From contig JACDQD010000003.1 in the NCBI GenBank assembly GCA_019843655.1, positions 10,728,925 to 10,792,924 of the forward strand: a DNA stretch of 64,000 nucleotides. The letters run 5' to 3'. The notes under the pieces are model-generated. The model saw only the letters and a program-made list of their open reading frames with translations, was not told where the DNA came from and made no database searches. This DNA is from Lethocerus indicus (lineage: Eukaryota; Arthropoda; Insecta; Hemiptera; Belostomatidae). Numbering within the stretch: the first letter of the stretch is position 1; each line of letters begins with the position of its first letter. Made by a program: the position numbers and the translations under genes. This document shows, one piece after another, positions 1 to 10,363 of this stretch.

Positions 1-2621
1 GGTGGATGAGGTGAGGCGGGGTGTGTGTTGGCGGGGGCCAAAGCCTGTACCGTTAGCCGGTCCTGCCTCTCTCTACTACTGTTCTACTCCCTGCTCTAGG
101 CATTCCAGCAGGCTTGTTTGTACCCGTGAATCTCTGCAATGCGTTCAAACATCCAAGGGGGAGAGTGGAGTATGGAGAAGGGACCGGGAGCACAGTTTTT
201 GGCCGGTAAATGACTTCGAACATAAGCGCCATGTTTGCCTTGTAGTCCACTGGATGTAAATCGTAACGGCATTGAAGGCGAAATATTCGGGCGACTGGAT
301 AGGGTTTATTTAACCAAAACATTTTTTTATGTTATAAGACGGGTTATTTTCAAAATTTGTCCTATCTAGGCCCATATACGTGAAGTAACGGAGTAGGCAG
401 TGCATAGATGTGGTTTCTAGGAGAGGTTGATGCGGCACTTCGTTGATGATTAGGCTTTTACCAGCGGGCGACTGGAAGGCGAAAGGTCGTCCTCCGATCG
501 TAAAACCTTACCTCCCTTCCTTCCACTAAGACCCGATGCATTAGACCCCGTTAAGTCTCTACTTTGAAGTCCTCTCCTTCTTAGCCTTACTTTGTTTCTC
601 CTTTACTAAAAGACATTTTTGTCAATTTTTCTATAAAGGTTGATTTGAATAGAGGGTCGTAACTAAACTTTATGGGCTACACTCCATTTTTGGATTACAT
701 CGATCAAAAATAATTCTCCGCATGACAACTACAAAAGTATAAGTAAAATAAAAAGCATTTTAATTTTGTATTATAGCAAAGTACATTCAGAGATAGTTTA
801 CCCATTTTAACGGCTTAATAATAAATCCCAATAAATGACAGTCCTTGGACAGATCATTGATAGCCAGTAAACAATGAAGCATTTCTACTCAATGGAATCG
901 TTATTAACAGCAAGGCCTTTCATATTTCGGGTTTCAGTTTCGGGGTTCAAAAAGGCCGAGGTATTTTGCGGTGTTTTTGAACCGCACGGAAAGCTCATTC
1001 CCACTGAAAATAACGAACGGTCGTGACCCCTCATAACATCCGGTTACCGACCTCGTTGTCAGCAATTATTGCCGGTACGGTGTAATAGTTCAACGGTCGA
1101 CACGAGGTATTCAGGATCTCGAAAGGAGTCAACAGGCTTGTGAGGTATCTCGGGGTTTTTGCTAAAAATGAATATGGAATAGTCAATTACATGACCGGGA
1201 GTATGAGGTCGTGCATTACTAAAACTCCTGACAGGCAGGGGTATCAAATGACAGTTGTTATTAATGTCCAAAAGCTATTCGTTTATACCATTCAGATATT
1301 ATTAATTTTTCTTCACTGTATTTGTTTGATGTCTATCTGTGTTGCCTCGGTAACGACGGCCCGATTACTTCGTGCGCCCGAAGTTATTTGTGCAATTTAT
1401 TTTTCCGATATCTACCGGAAACATGTGATATCCGCTTGAATCTGGAACACCTAATCGATTAGCCCAGGCCGGTGGGTTCATGCCGGCTAATTTATCATTA
1501 CTGAGCCTACCTTTTTATACCGATTGATTAATTAAATTAACAAACAGTTTATTCTCTCTGTTTTTCAAAAGCGCCACGCACTAGTTAGCGATGCGTTATG
1601 CGCTGAACAAACAATTAACGAGTTTACAGATCGACTTTTCATAAAAATGTCCTGTCGCCCCAATAATTGCAATTCAAGTTTCCTCTTCACAAACTTGATC
1701 ATTGCGTTCTCGCCCCAATAATAAAATGAATTATTCCGGTAAATTTTATTACTTTCTACTTTCTAAGTTAATGTTTCCCGACCAAATAATTTCTAGCTAT
1801 TTATCTCGTTCTGCTGTATTTACTTCGCACGTTCCGCTATAGTAAAGGTTAATTAATCCGATTAAGATTTATTTTTATTCGTAATATTTGTTTATAATTT
1901 ATTTAGACGAAATATCGGTTAGTTAAGTCCTTGTTTTCAATGGTTTTCAACTCCTCGCTTTTGTTGCGTCGTCAATTTCCTAGAACAATCCCCTCCCTCG
2001 CTCTGTTCATTGTGGAATCTCCCCCTCCGATTCTGTCGTCGAATCTAATTTCCTACCACGTCAGGGGATATGAAGATTATTGAACCGGGTGCCGTCTCCC
2101 TCGTGGTGGTGGTGCGGGGAGGGGCGTACGGCGGGGCGCCCCCTTAATCACATTCCCCGTAATATCCATTATTGGCCGATCAGGTCTCCGGTCGACCTCA
2201 CTGGACCCTCCGACGTCCACGGGCCTCTTCCCACCAGTAAAAGACTAAGTATCCTTCCTGTACCCCTGCCTCTAGTATACGACACCCCGCGGGTTCAGTC
2301 ATTTATAAGGAGTCATGACAATGGTACGAAATATAAATGAGATATTTAGAACAGCCGGTTTTATTCCTGCTAACATACATAGGCGATTCGCACAATCATA
2401 TTCATATATAATATGGACGAGGTTCCCTTTTGTATGTACAACTTACATACATGTATTTCAATATCGTCCATTTTTTTGGTTGACCTTATATGTCCATAAT
2501 TTAATATATTATAAGAACCCGTAAGTATTTGGTGGACCATTCGCAAAATTTTATTCAAAAAGTTATTCACTGTACGTACGCTCTACCTCGGAATCTACTG
2601 ACTCATATGAACTCATTGTAG
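1..2621. other. Non-coding stretch
   Basis: 1-560 is GC-balanced with many CpGs; 560-2040 is AT-rich with TTAATTAAT-type homeodomain-like cores; 2080-2240 is GC-rich. Open frames stay below 100 codons and match nothing known. I see no repeat or RNA gene. Confidence 0.6.
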
Positions 2622-2953
2622 CTGATACAATGAAGTTATCGGACGGAGCCTTGTCTCAACGGCGGATGAGTCAGAACATCCTATTTTCTGGTGAGTCACG
2701 ATTATTTTGCCATTACCTTCGAAAACAAATAATTTCAAAATTGTGCTGGCAGACGGGTAGTAATGTTTGAAATTCTGGACCCTGCTCATTGACTACCAAA
2801 AATTACCAATAGCCAGGTTTCAGAAGTTCTTGAATTGAACATGTCCAGTGTTGATCTTTCATTTACTTTCAGGAATATGTTCCGTATTATGTTACCAACA
2901 GATAATTTGGACAAGTTATGGGAGTCTTTCAGCGTTCGTGATTACACTTTAAT

Positions 2954-3317
2954 TTATTTAAAAATATACGCGTTATTCATTTGGAGGAACAGATATATCC
3001 ATAGCTGTAAGCGTAATATGTTAATACGATGTGGAATAGGATGCCCGCAAGTGATGTTTCTTTTGTCGTTCATCTCAGCCCGTTTATCCTTGGGGTCAAG
3101 TAAGACGATCTCTAGGCGGTGTAATTCAAGAATCTGTGCGGAATCGAATGTCATGCATACCAATTATGGCTGTCAGTTTTTTCCTCAGATGACAGATCCA
3201 GTTTGCTTTTACGTAGAAAAAGTTTCTTCTTGCTGCCACATTATCGAATTGATGATAGCCTTTGCGCATTACATTGACATGCCCTGAAAAAGCAGCCATT
3301 ATATGTTCTCCGGCCAT
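2954..3317 (-). mobile_element. Possible C-terminal tail of a decayed LINE ORF2
   Basis: Two overlapping - strand frames (3126-3317, then 2954-3163, one shift apart) carry K-K-L-T-A-I followed by L-E-L-H-R-L-E-I and T-C-G-H-P-I-P. Many arthropod LINE ORF2 proteins with RNase H end in a similar order: NKLHAI, then L.RLRIGHT, then C..C..PLTV.HIL. The order and spacing fit, but each block is diverged. It lies 1.6 kb downstream, in the - strand sense, of the reverse-transcriptase fragment at 4914-5222. That is a plausible distance for one element once decay is allowed for. Confidence 0.32.
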
Positions 3318-3725
3318 TTATTCTTTCCTTTTTTGAAACTACGCATGCTTTATCTAAAACGACCGTAGTTACCTTGTCATGAATTAAGGCGCATCCGGAG
3401 CGTTGTAGAATTCATGAATTTATGCTCCATTTTCACTTGACTTGACAGTAGTGTTCCTATAAATTGAATTTTACGATGAAATTGTATTAAGAACGTTTAT
3501 TATATTAATTCGATGTGATTTCACGCGCAGGCCCCAACGTCATTGGTCTGACTTGTGACGCTCGATCATCACCAGAAGTGTTAGTTCTTTTTAATTGGAT
3601 TAATGCAGGTCTTGTCCCTACAACAATAAATGTTGTATTATACTTATGTTGAATATGAATTTACCCTGCTGTAATATAAGTTCTTTGTTGAAATTAGTCG
3701 GTCGGTTTACTCTGTTTCGGTTCAT

Positions 3726-3778
3726 AGTTTCATTTTGAGAATATTGAGAAGTGATACTTCTCATGAGAAGGTGAAACT
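3726..3778. repeat. Nested imperfect hairpin
   Basis: The outer arms AGTTTCA and TGAAACT enclose GAGAAGT-GAT-ACTTCTC, a perfect seven-pair inner stem. This overlaps CTTCTCATGAGAAG, a perfect 14-base palindrome. The stem has a large asymmetric internal loop, so it does not look like a microRNA precursor. Confidence 0.7.
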
Positions 3779-4913
3779 GATTTCATTACTCCTTCTAAAA
3801 AATTAATGCGGCTACAATAATTTGATTATAATGATGCTATTATTGCGTCATTAATAAAAGCAGAACACAATCATTATTCATTAGGTAGACGGGCAATTAA
3901 AATTTTGTATTTTGATTAAAAATGTTGGCCTAATATGTATAGAAATTTTATTTAATTTCCACGGAGATTTGAACGTTTTAACTGTACCTTTAGTTAATTT
4001 GGCGTTTCTGGCAATGTAATTTATTTTATTAAAATGAAGGGATAAAAACCGAGAGAATTTTAATCAGTTGGCGAACCCCTGAGGTTGTAACCTTGATGAA
4101 GAACGGTTCCTGGAGACAAGAAGAAACGGGCCTCAGTAGCCGGCCAGCGGACCGGGCCGGGTTAACAGGACAAGCTCGATTCTTACTCCCCTTTCTCATT
4201 CTTTCCGTTTTCCGTTGTCGTTTTGTCATCTTTTTTCTTCTTACCCCATCCTTTTTTGCCGTTGGAAACCGAAATGAATGGCTATTGTTCCATCTTGGTT
4301 GTTACCGTCGGCTAATATACCGGGGTTTTTGTTCCTTTTTAGATACCCCCCTCCCCCAGTCCCCTCTTGATCCAGGAGTTTTCCAGCGCGAAAAACTCCG
4401 GAATGCGGTTTTTGTTAGGGTTTGGTAAAACCCAGAAGTCGTAGAAATTCCAAGAAGGAAAATGATTCGCAAACGAGGTTCTATTTAGGACGAATTACTT
4501 CTATAAATAAGAATTTCCGTAATGAATTAAAACTGTTTAAACTTCACGCGAAAATGTTGTATATTCGTACGAATTCTTAGTACATTACTAGAATTTATCT
4601 CCATAGTTCGTAGGGGAGAGTCGGTACCCTCACCTGAAAATTTGTACAGTTGTCCCTAACCAGAATATCGTTAAAAGAACATGTATCTTGAAATTACTGT
4701 TACCAAAGCCTTGTGTAGTGTTTTACTTGAATTGTCGTTTACTGTTTGACTTTTATAATGTTATTTTATACATAATTCATGAGAAAGCGCTGAATATTTA
4801 ATTATTGAAAGTCTTCGCCTATAAACGCGTACTTTAAGGTACTAAAGTTACATCTTTTTTTGGCCATCGCTGTCCTTCGAGTTATTGCACTCACGCCAAT
4901 TAGGTTCTTCGAA

Positions 4914-5222
4914 TTAATTAGCTTGAAACCTCCCCCCTTCCCTAGGCGTTAACAAAAATTTCATGTCCGAGCCAATTATAATTACTGTTGGGCTGTGGGC
5001 TCGGCCTTCTGCTCCACAGGCAACTGTGCCCCGGTAATTACGGCAGGCGAGATGAAATTTGTCTAAACAACCATCAGTGGTAATTTTCTCCACCGCGAAC
5101 CTCCATTTATCCGCCCACTTTTCGAGACGGATCATGCATTGCTGAATTTTACTTCTAGACCTCTGTGACATAATGAACGGTCCGAAATACTTATTTCCAG
5201 TCTTCTCCAACTTATTAAACAT
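4914..5222 (-). mobile_element. Decayed LINE reverse-transcriptase fragment (thumb region)
   Basis: The 102-codon frame contains K-I-Q-Q-C-M-I-R-L-E-K-W-A-D-K-W-x-F at residues 25-42. This fits the conserved stretch after the catalytic palm in Jockey/CR1/I-type LINE reverse transcriptases (LQ..I..L..WADK.GF.FS..KT). About 45 residues later, H-x-P-T and then M-K-F-L-L-T-x-R-E-G-G-R-F fit the following block (P...L.G......KFLG..FD.KL.F). No start, catalytic YxDD motif or intact flanks are visible, so this is an old truncated relic. It is antisense to the inferred host transcript. The fragment at 2954-3317 on the same strand could be the tail of the same insertion. Confidence 0.48.
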
Positions 5223-5868
5223 TTTTTATTCTCTAATCTAATTGAGTATAGCGGACCCATAATTTACCTCCTCTTTTATTATTTTCGACATTCCCACTCG
5301 TTTTTAACCTGTTGCTTAGCAAACTTCTTGTGAGACATCGATGGGACCGCCTCAAACAGTCGTACTAAATTTGATTCAGACTACAGGACAATTTAATTTG
5401 TGTTGTTACTTACGGACAGACAACTTGTTGTATCGTCGGACAGAGCCCTGTAAATTTGCCTCGTTGGTGCTTAGATTTTCCAACATCAAAGGTGATTCTA
5501 ATTTTGTCGGGGGAAGCGTTACTCGTGGAGGGCCGGTTATCTGTGCGGATTTGGCATTTTGATAACGGGCGTGCATCGGGCCTTGAGAGAGGGGCTTGCA
5601 TTCTGCCCCGATAACGTTCTGCCAGTGTGAAAGCTGCCGGTGACGCCGCACCGTGTTTACCCGGTGACTTCCCTTATCCGACCAATCGTATGCCCCGTCC
5701 CTTTATCGCCCTCTGTTTCTCTCACGTTATCAGTTAGTTAGCTCACATCTGCCGTCTCGTCAAAGTGAGAGCACGAGACGTGCTTTCCGATCGACAGCTG
5801 CTGATTACAGTGACCTGCAAATTAATTTACTGGGTCGTTAACGGGCATTACATTTTCTTGTTTTGTAG

Positions 5869-5971
5869 TAATAAATGTGGTCAGTTATGCCGTGATAATA
5901 TAGTAAGAAACGCGTGTTCGGGTTGCACGAAATTAGTGCATTACACTTGTGTTTATATCTTTTTATTGTGA
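5869..5971 (+). pseudogene. Cys/His zinc-finger-like fragment, possibly from a retroelement
   Basis: A strong acceptor (ACATTTTCTTGTTTTGTAG) opens a short frame with the pattern C-x3-C-x8-C-x2-C-x4-H-x2-C between 5876 and 5950. It then runs into a hydrophobic tail and a stop at 5969-5971. Apart from one extra residue in the first pair, this is the first half of a PHD-like finger. Such a half also occurs in ORF1 proteins of some non-LTR retrotransposons. The second half of a PHD finger is absent. A genuine zinc-finger exon, a retroelement relic or a chance cluster are all possible. Confidence 0.25.
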
Positions 5972-7857
5972 CATCATTTAATCCATTTCATATTTGTATG
6001 CTTTAGTTTTGTGTGTATATAAATGCAAAGTTTGTAAGTCTGTTTATGTTTCAATGAAATTGCAAGTATTACAAAAAATACTGTTGGAACTACCTAAACC
6101 GGGTTATAAATCAACATCATACAAACTATAACGTTTTTGTTAAGGTAGTTTAATTGACTGATATGTATGTAGGTGTTATTTGTGAATTCCCTCGAGATCT
6201 TTTATCGGACCAGAATATATGTTGCTAGGATGCGTGGGTAGTTGGGACTCGTGTATCTGTGGGCGGAAGGATTTTCTTATATAAGTCTCTTATATGTATA
6301 TTTATCTTTCATCTTACATTTCCGGTCGTTAGTTTATCTAGCCATTTTCTGTAACTCTACCTGTGAATAATGTATGATTTCATATTATAGTTTTGGCCTC
6401 AGTTGTTTCAACATCATCCCAATATTGATCACCGTTTAGAACTTTTAGAACTAAACTACCGTCTAGAAACTGTAATGAATACCATCCAGGTTTTGGAGTC
6501 ATAAGTAACCCCTATATTTATGCACTGACGGTTGCGTTATACCGGAACCGGTATCCCAATTGATCAAAAAACGAGTGCCGACAGGACATCACTCCTTTGA
6601 TAATCCCACTAACCCTGGCAGACCCCCATATAACTATTTAAAAAAAAGATAAAAGTATGTTACGATAAGATAGTTATGTTTGTAACACTTTCAGGTCTCT
6701 ACTTATACCGTCGCTATCTGTGACGCAAGTATGTCAAAGCAGTTAGCGTGGTATCACGAATATGCTTTCCTTCTGCGATTTGCACCTATATTTCTTCTCT
6801 TGACCTGTCAGTGTTCTTTTTTTTCTTGGCGCTGTTTTTTATGATTTATTATTCATTACCTTCACGTTGTTTTGTGCCCCGTCGTACTTCCAGGAGAGTC
6901 ACTCTTGCACAAATTTATGGAGAATACCGACAGAGACTTGGAAAAGGGGAAATAATGTTCGTCCCCAACTTTGCAACAGACATAACACTAATCTTAAAAA
7001 CTTCAATGGTTTTGCTTTCTATATAGAAGCAGAAGTAAGATTTCCCTCCTGCGTTCTTATAGCGCTCTAGTCATTTTCGATCATTATATCATTCTATCCT
7101 TGTACGTCTCTTCATTTTCATTCTGTCGTTAGTCATCGTTTGTATAGTTTCCTGGGTTCCAAACTAACCTTTTATGTATTCTTTAGGGTAAAACGTTAAC
7201 AACTAATGAATATTATTTGTGATCTGTTTCAAAACCAAGTTTTGGATGCCATGCTTGAATTTTAACTAACATCATTTCTAGATAATTTCCTGCACGACTG
7301 ATCCCTACGATGATTTATGTACGGGCCATTTGTGCTCCATCAGATTTTCACCTGGGGGTTGTTGAACCGTCCATCCCACGGTCTGAGCGAGCCGGGTTGC
7401 ATTAACCGACGCTGGAGATGTCGAGAGTTTGCAAGTCACCGGAGGACATGAATCCAGACGTAGATCTCGCTCTTTCTTTCTTACTTTCGACCGAATCTTT
7501 CCCCCCGTTATTATCTCGTCGAAAACCTCTCGATCTCCGGTATACGGTTTTTTAATAGCCGGCGTTAATGCTCATTTCCCCATGCCCGGATGAGTCGATC
7601 AAGTCGGTGCTCACGCCTTCGTCAGTCTATTGGGTAATAGAAACAGGAGTTTCGCTTCTCTCGTTATAAGGCGTTGCAGAACCTTGAAGGTGCGATAGAA
7701 TCGCTTCTGTACACCGCAGAGGCTGAAAAAGATATCTCCCGTGTAACTGATACAGGGGCGTAGTTGTCTGGGAGATGTAGGCTGCGTTATTTTAAAAATC
7801 TCATCCGGTCCCCCTGGGCGGGTTACCTCTCTCCCGCCTCGCTTCTTTATCCCGGCC

Positions 7858-7864
<7 letters not shown>
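5972..7864. other. Non-coding stretch
   Basis: AT-rich to about 7300, then GC-balanced up to the TC tract. An acceptor-like TTTGTAACACTTTCAG ends at 6694 before a 49-codon open frame with no recognisable content. Nothing else can be supported. Confidence 0.55.

Positions 7865-7930
<66 letters not shown>
7865..7930 (+). repeat. (TC)33 microsatellite
   Basis: An uninterrupted TC dinucleotide run of 66 bases, pyrimidine-rich on the + strand. It is preceded by a GC-rich segment (about 7755-7860) and followed by mixed sequence. In a + strand transcript it would be a long CU-rich tract. Confidence 0.97.
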
Positions 7931-7933
<3 letters not shown>

Positions 7934-10339
7934 CTTTTGCTTATGTCCGTTCACCGACTCTTCGCGCTAAGCTCCGCCCATCTTTGATTAAGACACGCTT
8001 TATCGTGATCAGATATTTAGTACCCGTTAGATTTAGTTTTTTCTCTTTTTTTTCTTCTCTTTTTTGAGTCATTCATTGAAGTTGTTCCGCGGGTTTTTGA
8101 CCCTCACGTTCTTCGTAATATGCATAACTAATGCCGAGCCCACTCTTGATGAGGATTATATATCACGTACGGGTTATTACTCGCAAAGAGTTCTGACTAG
8201 GAAATTATATTCATTTCATTATTCACAAATTATAATCGTACATTTGAAATTATCCTTTATATTAAAAAGGTTGTTTTTCTTGATGTAACCTGGGACGGCT
8301 GAATAAGGAATAATTTAAACTAGGAAATATAAATACTATAAAAAAGTACTAAAGCGTATTAAAAATACAATGACATTGTAATTATATAAAACGTTGCAAA
8401 TGTTTTCATTTCACGCAATTATTGTTTGAATTTGACGTGATTTTATTCGATACCAACAAAATGTATTCGTAAGAAGGAGGAAAATACAAGCACCATTTTC
8501 TTATAGACTAAATCCCAGGTGTCGTCATATCGATTCAATAATAAACGTTGATTCATGCGTAAACAAACTGTATATCTTACCCTTTAGTATTTCGTACGAA
8601 ATTCACCGAGAGCGAGGAAAATTCCCCAACGGTCGAATTAAATGATTGTTGTTATTTGCAAATTATCCTGCCGCCATTGGTAAGTTGTTATCTGACACGA
8701 TGACGATTTCCTCATTCTACCGGTGAACTGTGTTTCCCAGTAGGTAGGAATTTCTCCGAAGACCCGCCTTTACCGTAAATTGTATTTATCCGCGCCTAAT
8801 TGTTTCCAATAATTTGTTGAATCTTATTCTCGTTTTCTGGCGAATATATTTTCGGGAAATTATTAGCCGGTAATTTACCCCCAGCCAGTATTGTTCCATC
8901 AAAATTGCATGGCTTAATTTTGAAAGGAAATTAAACGAAAATCTCATCTCTTATACTTTAAAATGGAACATTCAAGTTCGGCTTTAGTTGAAAGCGGCTG
9001 GTTCGCAAATCACGGTGACTGAGTGTTTAGAAACGGATAATTATTTTATAAAAATAAAGCGAGTTAAAAACATTTTTTACCGTCTATTTTAGGGAGGAAC
9101 TTATTTTTCACGTTTATTGCAAAAATATGCTTTGGCAATTTTCACTAACAAAAACCATTGAAAAGTGGAATGTTCCTCGACCTCTTACTCTCTGGTATTT
9201 CATCTCAAATCCTCCTTTTTATAATATGGCTCACCATTTAAACCTCGAGTGGCTCAGAGAACCCGCCCTACTTGACTTTGATAAAATTATAATTCTTCTA
9301 TAACAAACTCTAATTCCCATTATGCGAGGGAATTTTATTCGTCTGAAAAACAGAATGGTTCACTTTTATATTTTATATTTTTTACTTTTGCATTTGAAAT
9401 GTTACAATGCGGCGGAGGTATTCCGAAATTTAAACTCCAGGATACTGTTAGAATAAGCAGCGTGGCAGTTGGAACGCTACGATTTTCGTCCGGTGTAAGA
9501 TTCGCAGATCGAAAGTGGCCGGATAAGTGTTGTGTGTCCTCAAGACATTGGGGTTGTGCGGGATTGCCTCGGGCCCCGTTGACTAGTTGCCTCGAGTCTG
9601 ACCGTTGGGCCGCGGCTTATATAAGCCCAGCTATCGGTCCCTCGCCATCTCTCCCTGTGCCACATTGTTATCGTATAATAGTAGGAATCGCTCGCCCACA
9701 CTTTTTTCGTATCCTTATTGTCCTCCCCTGCGGTATGATCGCGTTTCATTGCAATTATCTCCTTAGGAATCTTCCGGCGTTCTCCGGGTTTCTCTTGTCA
9801 CGACCCGCCGCTGCCGCCGTATGAAATAACCACCTCGGGTCTCCCTTATTGTAGACATTCAATTGTGAACTGTTTTCACATTCGTTGACCGAACATAGAA
9901 CATTATTCTGCCGCCCGTAGAATCATTCGCAACTGAGTAACAAGGGTTTACAGTTACCGACAACATATGGTGTACAACTTGTAAAAACTTCAAAACGATT
10001 CCAGATTTCAAATGTGCTTTTAACCACATGGTGGTAAATTATTGCTTCACTTCGTTTTGGCCTTTTGGAGTTTACTCCCATTTTTGAAACTCTTCGATGC
10101 GCTTTATGTCTGTGTTGCAACCTATTGAAGGTTTTTGAGACACCTTCTTCACGAAAAGGCGACGTGAAGGAAAATTGGGTCGCCTCCCGTTTGGGCTTTT
10201 GAAAATTGTTAGCCCAGTTGTAAAAGCAAAGGGTTCAATGGCGAGTATTCGTGCTCATTACACTGTAAACATTAATCTTTTATCGCGTGTTCCGGCGACC
10301 GAGCGTGAAGTGTGGTTTCCGCGCAATTCTATTTTGTAG
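7931..10339. other. Non-coding stretch
   Basis: A strong polypyrimidine tract ending in AG at 8068 precedes a frame with a signal-peptide-like hydrophobic run, but no ATG or good donor accompanies it. 8290-9400 is AT-rich. 9400-9830 is GC-rich, with the TATA-like palindrome and a 141-codon frame of low interest. Confidence 0.5.
9614..9627. promoter_or_regulatory. Palindromic TATA-like element
   Basis: GGCTTATATAAGCC is a perfect 14-base palindrome containing a TATATAA box inside a GC-rich patch. No initiator (TCAGT-like) sequence lies at the expected 25-31 bases on the + strand, so a promoter is not supported. Confidence 0.2.
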
Positions 10340-10363
10340 GCCGGGTGCGACACCGGTCAACAG
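10340..10363 (+). other. Candidate 24-nt microexon
   Basis: The acceptor CAATTCTATTTTGTAG precedes 24 bases that end AACAG before GTAGGT, a strong donor. The segment is exactly eight codons and open in phase 0 (A-G-C-D-T-G-Q-Q), so it could be included or skipped without a frame change. This is typical of neuronal microexons. Nothing beyond the splice signals supports it, and borders this good are expected occasionally by chance in 64 kb. Confidence 0.2.

Noticed and set aside
2835..3287. 150-codon + strand open frame
   Set aside because: No known motif. Its 3' half lies opposite a better-supported - strand LINE-like frame.
8064..8288. Signal-peptide-like frame
   Set aside because: It begins on TTG after a polypyrimidine tract. 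There is no ATG, no convincing donor, and the second half is AT-driven hydrophobic sequence.
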